Part shown: one piece after another, positions 49,327-61,894 of the stretch
How positions within the stretch are numbered: position 1 is the first letter of the stretch
How the letters are laid out: each line of letters starts with the position of its first letter
Origin: Impatiens glandulifera
Lineage: Eukaryota > Streptophyta > Magnoliopsida > Ericales > Balsaminaceae
Length of the DNA: 64,000 nt
Direction of reading: 5' to 3'
Assembly: GCF_907164915.1 (NCBI RefSeq)
Contig: NC_061862.1
Span: forward strand, 86,910,846-86,974,845
The notes under the pieces: generated by a model
What the model saw: only the letters and a program-made list of their open reading frames with translations
What the model was told of the DNA's origin: nothing
Database searches by the model: none
Program-made: the position numbers and the translations under genes

Positions 49327-49602
49327 ACACAATTGTACTATTTATTATAATAATAGCAATGACATTTTTTTTACCTTCACTATCAACAAATTTTAGATAT
49401 TAGAGTCTTAAAGATAGGAAAAGGTATTTGAATATATAATAAAAATAAATAATTAAAAATAAATTCGATTTTCGGTTTAATTTTCGAGTTAAAACCTCAA
49501 CTCGAAAATTCAAAGTATTTGAATTGATTTAAAATTCGATTCAAAAATGAAATTTAAATTAGGTCGGATATTCAGTTAAGACAAAATATTGAACACCAAA
49601 CT

Positions 49603-49606
<4 letters not shown>

Positions 49607-49654
<48 letters not shown>
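49607..49654 (+). repeat. Run of 48 A residues
   Basis: Uninterrupted poly-A directly after the second MITE-like end (49565-49606). It may be a retroposed 3' tail or simple slippage; no retroelement body is recognised before it. Length could also be affected by sequencing. Confidence 0.8.
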
Positions 49655-49657
<3 letters not shown>

Positions 49658-51713
49658 CTAAATTTTAATCAAAATATAGGTTATATTTGAGTAAATTTTG
49701 GTTTTACATTGTATTAAATATTTTAATAATATTATATTAATTACTTCTAATTTTACTTATACAATTTACTAATAATTTTATCCTTAATAATTACAAAAGT
49801 TTGAATATGCTTAATTAAGATTAAGTTTTGTTTTTATATTTAAAAATATATTATTTTATTCTAATTATATATATTTAAGGAAACTAAGTATGATAGATTA
49901 AAATGTTAAGAGACGAGTGATAAGATCAAATGTTTTCGATTTGATTTCTATTTAAAATGTTTTAAACTGAAGTTTATTTTGATTATAAAGATTGAGTTAA
50001 TTTTTTAATTTAAAATAAAGTAGGTGAAAGATAAACTAAAAGATTTTGTGTGTTTTTAGTTGTTTTATTTTACAAATATTTATGATCGAAATAATTTTAT
50101 AAAATTTATTTTTTATTTATGTCTTCTTTTCTTTATTTTACAATTACATACATGTTATCTTATTTAATTTTTCATTTATAAAATTGGTCTGCCCATGAAC
50201 CTTGCTTCAACTAAAATTAGTCAAAATTAGTTTATTAGTTATATTGACCTTTATAAAAATGTAATAAAAAAATTATTCATATCGGATAACTATTTTTGTT
50301 TAAACAATATATATAGAGAGAGAGTTACAGTAAAAGAGAGGACATGTATTTTATTAGTAACATATAAATAAAAGTAATACAAAATTAAATTAAAAAATGT
50401 AATAATATATATATATATATATATATATATTAGTAACATATAATTAAAAGTAATACAAAATAAAAGTAAAAAATGTAATAATAATAATTATAATATATAT
50501 ATATATATATATTTAAAAAAATTCAAACATATTTATATCTATATTCTAAAATGAAAAATAAAATTTCCATCCTTATGCCATCCAAAATACATATAAATGG
50601 TTTATGATTTCATCCAAATTTAAATCCAATCTTATACCTATATTTTCAATGAAACCTATAAAAATATTTTAAGTAAAATTTATTTATTTGAGTTTTTAAT
50701 TTTTTAAATTAGTATATTATTTTTTAATAATAATATTTTTATTAAATAAAGTAAAAAATAATTTAATAATTGGGATGATAAATTGATTGATTGAAAAAAT
50801 ATAATAGAATATATAAATTTTGAGTTAAAGTTTTATAAAACTAAAATTAAACAAATATTATCAATGTTTCTTGATGTGGGTTTTTGTGAAATTGTAAATA
50901 TAGTTTAATTGGATTATTTGTAATAACTTATTTTAAAATTATAATTAAGGTAATTTTTTAATTAATGATGGAAAAAAGTTGTAAAAATGATTTCAAATAA
51001 TTCTATGCTAATATATTATTAACACTTTTTATTGTTGGTTTAAATAATAATTATTTTTTAATTTTTATTATAATTATTTTTTAAAATATTTTATTATAAT
51101 TATTTTTTTAAAATAAAATAATTATATTTAATCTATATTATTTATTTAATAAAAATGATTTAATTAAGGTGATACGTTATTAATAATTATTAATGGTTTT
51201 GATGTATTAATTTTTTACAATAAAATTAATTTATATTATTTAGTAAACTATAATATCCTATATTTAAGATTTTATAATTAATTATTTATAGTTTTAATAT
51301 TTCTTATTAATACTTTATTTATCTAAAACATTACATGTGACATTTTACTATTAATATTTTTAAAAGTACATAATAATTTTAATTTAATACATAATTTTAA
51401 TTTAAAATAATTACTATTTTATATTTTATATCACATAATTTTATTTTATTAAAACAAATTATACATTTTTCATTACTTTTGATTATTGCACTATTGTCCA
51501 TGCATAAATCATGATAAATAATAAAAATAATTTAGATGAAGTATCAATGCAAAAAAATGCATGAATAATTAATAATAAAAAAAATCCATAAATATCAATA
51601 CTTTATAAAATATAAAATAGAATATCTATACTAACATAAAACACTAACTAATTAAAGTGAATGGCATATATATTGTGTTATGTACAATGTCATCTCACCT
51701 TAAAACACACACT

Positions 51714-51784
<71 letters not shown>

Positions 51785-52918
51785 CAAAAAGACATAAGAA
51801 GTTTACTAGTCTAGATAAAATATGTAAAATATTGTATAAATTTTAAATAAAAATTTAAAAAATTATGAGAGTGTTGTCTACTCCTAACATACTTTTTAAG
51901 ATTAAAAATGTTATATGCTATGTACTTATATAAAAATTAAAAATAGAAAAACAATTAAAGATATTTATATAAATAGTAGAATAGTTTTGTTTAGAGAAAA
52001 TGTTTATATTTATAATTTTCTCAATTTGAAAATTACAGTAATATAGAAGGCACTAACAATATATGTATTTTAGTAATAAACATATAATTAAAAGTAATAC
52101 AAAATAAAAGTAATTTTTTTTAATAATATATATATATATATATATATTTAACTAAATTCAAACATATTTAATCTAAATTCTGAAATAAAAAATAAAATGT
52201 ACCTCTATCTATATTCCATCCAAATACATACATAAATTATATCTAATTTCACCCGAATTTTAATCCAACGTAAAGGGTTCCATTGAGACTCACAAATTAA
52301 TTAAGCAAAAATATTTATTTGAATTTGTTAAATTATTTTTTATTATTTAAAATTTCATAAATTAAATATATTTAGGTATTTTAATTGATAAATTAAAGAT
52401 TGGATAATTGATAAATTGATTGAATGCTGACAAAAAAATATATAGTAGAATATATAAATTTTGAGTAAAAGTTTTATAATTTTTATTTAGGAATGGGTTT
52501 TGAATATATATATATTTTTTAATTTACTTAAATATTATATATTTTTTAAAGATTTTATATGAATATTAATTTAGATAAATTAATTTTATACAATTTTTTA
52601 GTTATATATATAATAAAAAATTAATAACATTTTCTTATTAAACTCTAAGTTTCAATAAATAATTTTAATAATTACTTTTTCAAAATATTATAAATTATAA
52701 TTAATGTAATTTATTTAAATTAATGATTGAAATATAAGTCTGTAAAACTATTTCAAATAATTCTAATTAGACAAGCCAGTTAAATTCAAGGAGTCCTCAT
52801 TAGATGTATAATTCCAAAAAAGGCTCACGTGGATAAAGGTTGCAAAAATGGCCTTTTTACCCTGTAAAATGTCTGTAATACCCTCGCACGTTTGTTTTAT
52901 CGCTTAATTACGAGAAAT
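49655..52918. other. AT-rich intergenic DNA
   Basis: No gene. Holds diverged direct repeats (50430-50600 and 52080-52250: AAAAGTAATACAAAATAAAAG followed by an AT run and ATTCAAACATATTT) that also occur near 47210 and 57955. A (CA)n(TA)n microsatellite lies at 51706-51782. Confidence 0.65.
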
Positions 52919-52990
52919 GTATTTCTCGTATTTGGTATTTCTTGCATTTGGTATTTATCGCATTTGCTATTTCTCACATTTGGTATATCT
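52919..52990. repeat. 16-bp tandem repeat, about 4.5 copies
   Basis: Units GTATTTCTCGTATTTG, GTATTTCTTGCATTTG, GTATTTATCGCATTTG and CTATTTCTCACATTTG. Located just upstream of the caleosin fragment; the first unit overlaps a 20-bp sequence repeated at 53499. Confidence 0.8.
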
Positions 52991-53083
52991 GAGTATATAT
53001 TGAGATTCAAACATTTGTAAAATATATGAAAACGGCTAGGGTTTCAAATCGATCTACAATAAACTACGAAAGAACAATCTCCA

Positions 53084-53456
53084 ATGGAGGACGCGATCGC
53101 GATGCATTCATCTATGGATATCAGATTAACACACATACATGACGACGACTCAAGACAAGAACGCCTTATCATCGGAGGTTCCACTTGCCCCGTTACCGTC
53201 GAACGCAATGTTCGCTCCGACCTCGACACCACACTTCCAAAGCCTTGTATGTATTCTCTAGCTAGATCTTGTTCTTTCAAATTATTAGATCTTTGAGATT
53301 GAGTCTTTTTTCATCAAATATGTAGACTTGGTTAGAGGGTCGACTGCTCCTGATATGGACCATCCACAAGGAACAATAGGGCACCGTCAATATGGCATGA
53401 GTGTCCTCCAGCAACATGCTTCCTTCTTTGATCAAGATGACAATGGAATAGTCATC
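53084..53456 (+). pseudogene. Caleosin (peroxygenase) gene fragment, exons 1-2
   Basis: Exon 1 (53084-53246) begins MEDAIAMHSSMD and ends VERNVRSDLDTTLPKP. The intron is 53247-53325 (GTATGT...TATGTAG). Exon 2 gives APDMDHPQGTIGHRQYGMS then VLQQHASFFDQDDNGIV, the caleosin proline-free N-terminal part and the start of its single EF hand (D-Q-D-D-N-G-I). Caleosins are Ca2+-binding lipid-droplet or ER proteins with heme-dependent peroxygenase activity. The similarity stops in the middle of the EF-hand loop at about 53456; the hydrophobic segment, proline knot and C-terminus are absent from the window. What follows belongs to a repeat. The remaining reading frame is intact, so the break rather than decay inactivated it; a truncated transcript is possible. 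Confidence 0.85.
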
Positions 53457-54234
53457 TTTCGACGCCAGGGCTTGCGTTGTCTAACAATGACAATAGGCTC
53501 AATTACGAGAAATGTATTTTATTTATTTGAAAATCGGAGTCGCCAAGAGATTTTATGAAAATCAATAAAATGATACGTGTACACATGTATTTATACTAGA
53601 GTTTCTGGAAAATGGTGGTTCGTTGTCTGTTAATGCTCAGGAAAGGGCTTTCGAGTTATGTCCTCTACACCCGCCTAAAGACGGTTTTCAATTTCTTTTA
53701 AAATAAACAAAGTTTGATTTTCATAAATCTAATTATAACATTCCTTATCTTTAATTAGTAGTCCAAAGGTCCTAAATGAGGATAGGCTTTAAATAATTGT
53801 ACAAAATTATTTAAAAGGGTGTCATGTTGCATTGATGTTTAGATTTGACAAAACATGGAAATATTAGAGGAGAATGCTAGAATTTTTAAAAATAAATTTC
53901 AAACGGGTCCTTATCCAAAACATTGGTTTAAGAAATATCACGAAAATATGAAAAATATCATTTTTTGACCTTTCGGGATTATTTGAAAATGGGTTCGGAA
54001 CCAAATAGGCCTTAGGACCGGAGTTCTAGGGTCTGGGTTCGGTTTGGCCGATCTAGGCTCGGTCAAGACTAGTGTGGTTTGAACCATGGCTCGGTCGCAT
54101 GGGTCAAGGGACCAGAAAGCTCGATCTTGGGCTTGGGAGACTTGGTCACAAACTCGGGTGGCTTAGTTGAAGACTGGGGAGGCTCGATCTCATGTCAAGT
54201 CTATAGTCTAGGTACTCGGTCCTAAGGCTAGGTA

Positions 54235-54440
54235 GTTCGGTCATAGGTCTAGGGTAAGGGTTAAGTTTTTCGGTCTTAGGCTAAGTGAAGCTCGATCCTA
54301 ATCATCGGTCCTAGGTCTAGGGTTAGGGTTAGGTTTGTCGGTCCTAGGCTAGGTGAGGCTCGTCCTAATCATCGGTCCTATGTTTAGGGTTGATGTTAGG
54401 TTTGTCGGTACAAGGCTAGGTGAGGCTTGGTCCTAATCAT
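54235..54440. repeat. 68-bp tandem repeat, three copies
   Basis: Each unit reads CGGTCCTAGGTCTAGGGTTAG, then TTTGTCGGTCCTAGGCTAGG and TGAGGCTCG.CCTAATCAT, with changes. The middle copy contains TAGGGTTAGGGTTAGG. Confidence 0.8.
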
Positions 54441-54644
54441 CGGTCATAGACTAAAAACTCTCAGTTCTAGGTTAAAGTAAGGATCGGTCCTAGGTTAGAA
54501 ATATCGGTCATCGGCTAAGGGGAGGACTCGGTCCTAAGTAAAAAACTCGGATGGGCTCCACGGTCATAGACTAAAAGCATTGGTTGTGGGGCTCGATCCT
54601 TTCTCAAGAACACCAGTCGCGGTCCTCGGTCCTAGTTGAAGGTC

Positions 54645-54880
54645 ACCGGTCCTACTCCACGGTCTTGGCGAAAAATCGTCGGTCCTACTCCACGGTCCTG
54701 GTAGAATGTCACCGGTCTTGACCCACGGTCCTGACAGAAAATCGTCGGTCATGCTCCACGGTCCTGGCAGAATGTCACTGGTCCTGACCCCGGTCCTGAA
54801 AGAAAATCGTCGGTCCTGCTCGACGATCCTGGTAGAATATCTTTGGTCCTGGCCCATGGTCCTAGGTCCGTTTTCTCGAT
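54645..54880 (-). repeat. 33-bp repeat organised as 66-bp dimers
   Basis: Seven 33-bp units start CGGTCCT.CTCCACGGTCCTGG and end alternately AAAAATCGT and GAATGTCAC, so the true period is 66 bp. On the - strand the frame stays open as 11-residue repeats (GPWSRTDDF, GPWVKTGDILP). Confidence 0.85.
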
Positions 54881-56450
54881 TCAAGGCTAAAACCTTAGGA
54901 TCGAATGTTCTTATTTTGGTCTAAAATTTTAGAAGTCCATAACTTTTGATTGAGATCTTGAAATCATGACCCGTAAGTTATAGTAAATTCATATGATCAT
55001 GAAGAACAAAAGCTCTAACATAAATCACGATCTTGAAGCCCTTACAATGATCAATTTTAAAACACTATTTCTAGTTTAAATTTTGGTATCTTTTTAATTA
55101 GGCCGTTTTAAGGTCTGATTTTTATTCCTTTTGCTTTGAAATGATGAATTTAGTTGATTTAAAACAAAATAAGAACATCATAACATCATTAAAACAGTTG
55201 TTGAAGATTGAATCAAAATCTAATTTTTTTCATAAACTAAATTTGATCAAACATTATTAAAGTGATGAAACATTTGCTTGGAATTCATCTCAACATGTTA
55301 AAAATGTATATAACAACTAATTGGATCAAAAATACGAATTAAAAGCAAGAACACATAATTTCAAAAAATCTAATTTTCAAGCTTTATTTTTAAAATTTCA
55401 GTTTGATCAAACATGATCAAAACGTGATTACATTTGCTTAGAAATTATTCAAACATGTTAACAAATATGTATAACAACTATCTTGATCAAAAAATCCAGA
55501 TTTAACCAATAACATAAAGATTGTAAAAAAATTGTTTTCAAGCTTTAATTTTTAAATTTTTTATTCGGTTGATTTGATCGATTCTCTTTCATAAGAAAGT
55601 TCATACGTGATATATATAATGATTCTCAACAAATAAATCACACAATCAAGCATAAGAACACGATCAAACAATAAAATTTAAAATAAAAATTCAAAATTTT
55701 CAATCGCAAATCGTGATACAAATGATATGGATGCATACCAACAGTGTGAGAACACTCCTAGGTGTATTAGCATCTATTCAAGAACCTGGATTTTGAATCC
55801 TGGATTGTCGGAACAGATTTTGACAAAAACTAGTTCGCTGAAATCTTCAAAGCTTGGATTTAGGGATGGAATTCGGTGATTGATAATTTATTGTTTGATG
55901 ATTTGGTCTACAGACCATGGGAGAGTATTTATAGGATAGATAGGTTAGTTAAGAAGGGTTAATTTAAGAAAATTTTACCCTCCAGCGAACTTATCCTTAA
56001 TCTTATCTCCGGCAGCTAACAGCCTTATATAGAGCAGGATAATGCTTCTAGAAGGAGGAGTATCGTAGGCGCTGACGAGAGGAGCATGTGGCCAAAAAAT
56101 TAAGGGATTTGATCGCTTGTGGAGGAAGCTAGAACTTCTAGAATATCAGACGCCGGTGAGGTCGCGATTCTGGCGAGCGCAATGTTCTAGCGAAGAAGAC
56201 GAAACGACGTCATTTCGGTTAACAGCGTCTTGCGTTCCATTGGCGATTAGCGATTTGACTAACGAGGTTAGTCAATTCCGTTAGTTGATCCGATGTGGGC
56301 GCGCTGCGTGGGAGCGTCTAAACTATTTGATGAGATATGAGCGTTCGTCTGATGTTCTAGAATCTTGTTGCAAAGATTAAAAATAATTTCTGCTACATAA
56401 GATTATTATATTTTACTTTTATTTTTATTTAAAAGGTTATTAAAATTAAT

Positions 56451-57687
56451 TTTTAATTCCTTTTAAATCCATTTCATCACTAAAAATTTCACAAAAAAAA
56501 TATTTTTGTAATTATAATAACAATTATGATTATAAGTTTTTTATGGTATTTTTGAAAATTTTAAGGTATTTTGTTTAATTTCTTTAAGTCATAAATTAAA
56601 CATAATTCATGATTAAATCACAATTAAATATTTTTAACCTCTTCCTTGGTCTAATTTTGGTAAAATAAATACATTATTTTATTCTCAAATTATTTTTATA
56701 ATTTTGAATAATTTCCTTAATTAGGGTTTAATTATTATTATAATTAACCCTTAATTAGGTTTTAATTCTTTTTTAAGTTGTTTTGAATATAAAAATTGAA
56801 AATATTATTAAAAATAATAATATTATTTAAAAATAGGTAAGTCAAATTTTTATTATTATTTATAATGTGGCATTTTATTATTATTTTTTTAAAAGTGAAT
56901 AATAGTTTTTTATATTTGTTTTTTTGTTTTGTTAAAAATTAATTAATTAGTTTTTAATTTAATCTATAATTTTTATTTAAAATAATTAGTATTTAATATT
57001 TTGTATATTATAAAATTTTATTTTATTACAACAAATTATAAGTTTTTCATTACGTTTATTATTTTTAGTTGCGACAATTAGACATATATTTTAAGTAGGG
57101 GTGACAATTTAGGTAAGTTTTAGGTTTGCGGGTTCGGATTGACAGGTTAACGGGTTGAGCGATTCTAACATAAACTTGACCTATTTAATAATTCAGGTCA
57201 AAAATCTCTAACATGAACCTGACCTATTTATTTGTGTTTGACTTGAACTTAACATGTTTGACCTATTTGACCTGATTTACCTAACTCAACTCGAACCAAA
57301 CCCAATGTAATTAATTCAAATCTTTTTATTTCAAATTAAAATGAGATCAATACAAAATAAAAATAAAGTTAAATCACAAATTCACTTATAAAAAAATTTA
57401 CAAAAGAAAATGAGTGAATGAATAAGAAAAGAATAGCACAAAACTCAACAAAAAAAACTTGTAAACGAATTATCGGGTTTACTTTGGGTCATGTCAGGTC
57501 AACCCAATTTGACATGTTTTTTTAACCAAATTAAATAGGTCGACCTGATTTTAACCCTAACAAAAAATTACATAACCCTAAGCTGATTTTTTCATGACCA
57601 AATTAAATGTTGCATATTGTATACTTATATAAATATTCTTGTTTAGTTTATAATTTTCTCAATGTAAACATTACATCAATACAAAAT
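56451..57687. other. AT-rich DNA with a low-copy repeat
   Basis: 56451-57090 shows nothing recognisable. 57090-57590 begins AGGGGTGACAATTTAGG and contains repeated TGACCTATTT and GGTCAACCC words, like common short plant repeats that end in AGGGGTG; no coding. Confidence 0.45.
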
Positions 57688-58179
57688 AGGGGTGTTGAAT
57701 AATTATCTGAATTTGAATTTTATTTTCTCTATTTTCAATTTGTTTTTTTTTTTTTTTTGTGCGATTTTCAACTCTAAAACCAAATCCAAACTTAATTCAT
57801 TTGTTATCCTATATTAAATTAAATCAGTTGTTCTTGATAACTTATTGAAAAGAGATACATTTTGAATTCCACTTTTGGTTTAATTAGAATTTGTTTAAAA
57901 ACAAAATTCAAAACTGTTAGAGGGCACTAATAATATATGTATTTGAATAGTAAATATATAATTAGAAGTAATACAAAATAAAAGTAAGTTATTTAAAAAT
58001 TTAATTAGTTAAAAATATTATAATTTATAATTTTTATAATTATAAAAATATTTTTTGTTAATAAATTAAATAATTTAATTATCATAATATTTTATTTTAT
58101 TTTTGAAAAGTGTAATTTTTATTAAAAAAACAAAAAAATGCATTCAAAAATTTAGTGTTGAATTTGAAATATAAAGCTT
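57688..58179. other. Reversed MITE-family end and AT-rich DNA
   Basis: AGGGGTGTTGAATAATTATC at 57688 is the reversed end of the family at 49162-49326. The stretch after it (ATTTTCAACTCTAAAACC) mirrors 49470-49500. Nothing else seen. Confidence 0.4.
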
Positions 58180-58746
58180 TATTAGTCGTTGGTTAAAATA
58201 TAGTACTTATTTTTGTTCGAAACATATTTATATCATTTTTAATTTTATTTTTAACCGTTTGAAGTTTATGAGCAGATCAACCCACAATCCGACCCAAATA
58301 TCTATTTATTCTCACACATATATCAAAATTATTCATAGCTTTCAATCCGACAACCCATACATTTTGAAATTAAGCATCAATTTATATATATATATATTTA
58401 GTTAAAAGTTGAACTTATATTTTTAAAATGTTTTACGTTAATCAAATTTTGTGTTGAATTTAAAATATAAAGTCTTATTAGCATAGTTTGTTAAAGGGTA
58501 ATATTTGTTTTTTTGTTAGATTGCAAGTTCGAAGCATACGTATAGCATTTTTAATTTTATTTTTAAGTTCGAAGCATACGTATAGCATTTTTAATTTTAT
58601 TTTTAACTGTTTTAAGTTTATGGACGGGTCAACCCATAATTTGACTCATGTATCTATTTACTCTCACATATATATCAAAATTAACCACAACTCTCGACCC
58701 GACAATCCGGACACTTAGAAATTAAGCATCATTATATATATATAAG
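58180..58746 (-). mobile_element. Helitron-family copy with tandem 5' segments, 3' end lost
   Basis: The - strand 5' end TCTTATATATATATAATGATGC follows an A. The body matches 14856-15373 (GACAATCCGGACACTT, AACCACAACTCTCGACCCG, TTTTAAGTTTATGG). The 5' segment is present twice (58746-58620 and 58395-58265). A 39-bp unit with AAGTTCGAAGCATACGTATAGC is doubled at 58526-58604. No CTAG-type 3' end is seen on the left. Confidence 0.65.
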
Positions 58747-59190
58747 ATCAAAAAATTATTATCCCGTACAAACCCTTTTTTTCGGATTGAGGCGAACATG
58801 TGTAAAATAAATCTTTTGAGACGCTCGTATCCATAATTTTTACCTTCGAAAACTCTTCTATTTCTTTTTTTCAGATTGTTCACCACATGATGATGAATTT
58901 GTTCCAGTCGTCCGCGATTTTGTTGATAGAAGTCAACAACTTTGATGGTGTGTCGCATTAAAATTGAATGAGGTATTGCAAAAGAGCCCACATGCTCTTG
59001 ACAATGTCACAATGAAGAAGAATGTGATCAATTAATTCTTCAAACATATGTTGCATTTGCTAGCGAGATGAAATCATTTCTTTTTCAATTTGTTAGATGT
59101 TAAGACTTCTCCATTAATAACTTTCCAAATAAAAACAAGATTTTTGATTGAAAATTTTATTTCCACATCTCTTTCCAAAGAAACCGTGAT
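58722..59190 (-). pseudogene. LINE reverse transcriptase C-terminus (zf-RVT domain) remnant
   Basis: On the - strand, in shifting frames: KIFNQKSCFYLES, then KCNMCF-like residues (SLANATYV/QMQHMF), then LIDHILLHCDIVKSMWALLQYL, the zf-RVT hallmark I-D-H-I-L-L-H-C. The tail KKRNRRVFEGKNYGYERLKR follows, typical of plant LINE C-termini (N-x-R-x-F-E-G-K). Several stops and frameshifts. The RT core itself is not found upstream. Its end runs into the Helitron copy. Confidence 0.7.
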
Positions 59191-59944
59191 CGAAGTTTTT
59201 TTTTGGAAAAACGCATGATAAATGTAGTTAAACTGGACAAAGAAAACTTGTCGACAATCTCTAAGTCAATCGAAATGTTGGTAAGAGCATCTACGAGGAG
59301 ATCTCGTATCCCTCATCTTCGATGAAAAGTCGTCTATTTAAATAAATTCTCCAAACAATTTAATTAGATTTGAGATGAAACAGTTAATCACTTTAACTTA
59401 CATTTTACTAGATATCTAAAAATGATTCCGATAAAAATCTAACAATTTTCCACTGAGGTGAATTTTTTTTCTTTAAGGAGAACTAGCATAATACCCACAA
59501 CAATGACCCACGTTTCAATACAAAACTATTTCAGATGGAATCAAACACGTAACTTTTTTATCTCTTAAGTTAACTCTTACACTATACTATTAGTCTTGAT
59601 GAGTTAAATTATTATAAAAATTAAAAAAAAAATATGATAACTGAAATTTTAATAAATAAAATCCAACACCAATCAAGTTTTAGTTTTTTTTAATTACTCT
59701 TCATTTTGGTTGATCCAATTATAGTTTATATGCAATGTTTACGAAAAAATATTAATTTGCAACCTATTTTTTAACTAAATTATTCAGCCTGTGTAAGTCA
59801 ATAAAACTTTTACCTTAAAAGAAGAAATCTTATATAAATGTATAACTTAAAATAAATAAAAAATGAAATTAAATTAAAAGTCTCAACTTGATAGTATTCA
59901 TTCATATATAATACATTAATTTGGTTCAGTTTTAATTCCAGATT
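59191..59944. other. Intergenic, 3' side of the kinase gene
   Basis: Part of this will be the kinase 3' untranslated region. No coding fragment recognised. Confidence 0.5.
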
Positions 59945-61387
59945 TTAAAAGTAATCAAAATCTTCTTCTTGCTTTGAAGAAGAAGAAGAGTCATTAATTT
60001 TCTCACCACCACCTCCACCACTTTCCGGCAAGTTCTTCTCTCCATGAGTAGCGTCCCGATTAGCATAAACCGTAAAATCAACCGGCTCCGGCACGATCGG
60101 CGGCACAGCGCTCCTCACAAGCGCCCAAGTCACCCCTTCAAAAAAAGGATGTTGCTTAATCTCCGTCGCTCCTCTTCTATACGCGATTCTTTTCTGCGGT
60201 TCCTTAACCAACAGACCTTTAATCAAATCTCTCGCATTCGCACTCACCTGCGGCGAATCAGGAAACTTCAACGGCTGTCCGACAACATTCACAAGCGTCG
60301 CCCGGTTACCCGCACCTTTAAAAGGAGTCGTCCCAAGCAAAAGCTCGTAAAGGAAAATTCCAAACGTCCACCAATCAACTGCGCTGCCATGACCTTCTCC
60401 TCGAACTATTTCCGGCGCTAGATACTCGTGGGTACCGACGAATGACATTGATCTTACGTTTGTAGGCTCGGCCATTAGTTCGGGAAGAGAACCGCCTACG
60501 AAGAGACCAAAATCGGATTTTGATTTGCGATTCTTCTTGGAAGTTAGGATTCGTGGGAAAAACGTTGAGGTTGGTTGGATACAACCTTGTACGGCGGTTT
60601 CTTCTTCTAGAATCCCGGCTCCGGAGCCGTTGTTGGATTTGACTAAGGTTGGGCTGACAGAGCATTGGAGGGAGAGATCGAAATCGGAGAGCATGATGTG
60701 ACCTTCGTCTCTAACGAGTACGTTTTCTGGTTTTAGATCTCTGTAGACAACGCCTAACATGTGTAGATATTCGAGTGCCAATAGTATCTCTGATGCGTAA
60801 AACCTGGCAGCTTCTTCTGAAAAGTATTTATTGGGTTGTTTTTGACGAAGGGTATGAAGATTACCGCCACTGCAAAACTCCATGACCAAGCAATAGAATT
60901 TTTCAGTTTCGAAGTAAGTGTATAAAGTAGGAAGAAATGGATGATCAAGAAGACCTAGAATCTCCCTTTCGGTTTGAGCTCTAAGAAGTTTATTTCTACT
61001 AACAAGAGATGCTCTATCCATCACTTTCATAGCAAAAAAGGTGTTGGTCCCTCTCAATTCGACAAGATAAACACTACCAATATCTCCATATCCTAGACGT
61101 TTCAGAAGCCTGAAATGGCTAAGACCAATCGCCGCAACAGATTCTCTACAAACCATGTTAATGGCATCCCATCTAATATCCCCACCCGTGTGAGGTTTCA
61201 AGTGTCCTCCTCCTCCTCCTCCGCCGCCGCTTGTGCTTGTGCTTTCCATGCTGTCACTTCGGCTTCCATTACTTGCTCTGTTTCTCTTATGATCTTCTTC
61301 TTTCCAATTTGATCTTGGGCTACAATTATTCTTCATTCTCCTTCCTTCCTGGTGGTCATACATACACCACGATACACAAATAAACAT
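59945..61387 (-). CDS. AGC-VIII serine/threonine kinase, D6 protein kinase-like
   Basis: 480 residues with no intron in the coding region. Kinase landmarks: Gly loop [10 protein letters not shown] (98-107), Lys121 in [13 protein letters not shown] (215-222, Asp217), and DFD (235-237) in place of DFG, the mark of plant AGC-VIII kinases. An insertion of about 75 residues lies at 238-313 with [12 protein letters not shown] and a [10 protein letters not shown] basic patch, then activation segment [12 protein letters not shown] (315-326) and the C-terminal PxxF-like tail ending [34 protein letters not shown] and [15 protein letters not shown] match D6PK/AGC1 kinases, which phosphorylate PIN auxin exporters at the plasma membrane; the basic patch would fit lipid binding. 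The N-terminus has Ser- and Gly-rich low complexity (50-61). Met18 or Met47 could be the real start, since residues 1-17 look unlike the family. Exact paralogue is unclear. Confidence 0.92.
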   Translation of the reverse strand: MFICVSWCMYDHQEGRRMKNNCSPRSNWKEEDHKRNRASNGSRSDSMESTSTSGGGGGGGGHLKPHTGGDIRWDAINMVCRESVAAIGLSHFRLLKRLGYGDIGSVYLVELRGTNTFFAMKVMDRASLVSRNKLLRAQTEREILGLLDHPFLPTLYTYFETEKFYCLVMEFCSGGNLHTLRQKQPNKYFSEEAARFYASEILLALEYLHMLGVVYRDLKPENVLVRDEGHIMLSDFDLSLQCSVSPTLVKSNNGSGAGILEEETAVQGCIQPTSTFFPRILTSKKNRKSKSDFGLFVGGSLPELMAEPTNVRSMSFVGTHEYLAPEIVRGEGHGSAVDWWTFGIFLYELLLGTTPFKGAGNRATLVNVVGQPLKFPDSPQVSANARDLIKGLLVKEPQKRIAYRRGATEIKQHPFFEGVTWALVRSAVPPIVPEPVDFTVYANRDATHGEKNLPESGGGGGEKINDSSSSSKQEEDFDYF

Positions 61388-61894
61388 GGGATGTGATTTT
61401 CAGAATCGGGAATGATTGAAATCACATAGACATTTGTGAATGGCAAGAAGGGTATTATTTGAGGGGAGAAATTCACGGGAAAGAGGAGAGAGAATATCAG
61501 CAGAAGAAGAAGAAGAAGGATTAGAAAACTCCATGGCCATATAATATGTGTGCTTAAAAGAATCATATACATTATCAATGGCAGAATCATTGGAGAGAGA
61601 AAGAGAGAGAACGACGTGCAAGTTGGAAAGAGAAGGTAAGAAAGAAAGAAAGAAAGAAACGGTCAGCGTCGTTTCATGCCCGTTCTCCCATTTCCGAGAG
61701 ACGTGAGGATCACCGTTTTCCTCTGTTTGTTACACGAACGGTACGACCGACCGACCAATAATACTGGCTCCTTTTTCTATTTTCTAGCGACCAAGAAACA
61801 TAAATTGGTCCCTCTAATTAAGATATGGTTCATTTTGGAATTATACTTTACAAATATCAATTTAAGACCCTGAGGTTTGTAAACTCTTACATTT
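61388..61894 (-). promoter_or_regulatory. 5' region of the D6PK-like gene
   Basis: Presumed leader and promoter on the - strand. Contains a (GAA)n stretch (61500-61520), GA-rich 61590-61620 and an (AAAG)n microsatellite (61641-61659), that is CT-rich on the transcribed strand, common in plant leaders. No clear TATA box chosen. Short upstream ATGs are present. Confidence 0.45.

Larger units (their letters stand above)
53499..56450 (-). mobile_element. Gypsy-type LTR region remnant with internal tandem arrays
   Basis: The left side has AAAATCGGAGTCGCCAAGAG (53532), a motif seen near LTRs of large plant gypsy (Tat/Ogre-like) elements. The right side (55740-56400) is the diverged - strand partner of 10440-11100 with a TATA box at 56024-56033. 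Between them lie CGGTCC-rich tandem arrays (54000-54890) and AT-rich sequence with repeated GATCAAACATGATCAAA. No pol domain is visible. Ends were not found, so assignment is tentative. Confidence 0.4.

Noticed and set aside
54300..54325. Telomere-like TTAGGG repeats
   Set aside because: Only two to three copies inside a 68-bp tandem unit, and the plant telomere repeat is TTTAGGG.
54564..54884. - strand open frame of 106 residues with GPW repeats
   Set aside because: Explained by a 33-bp tandem array; no start context or family signature.
60044..60421. + strand open frame opposite the kinase
   Set aside because: Antisense shadow of a well-supported kinase coding sequence.
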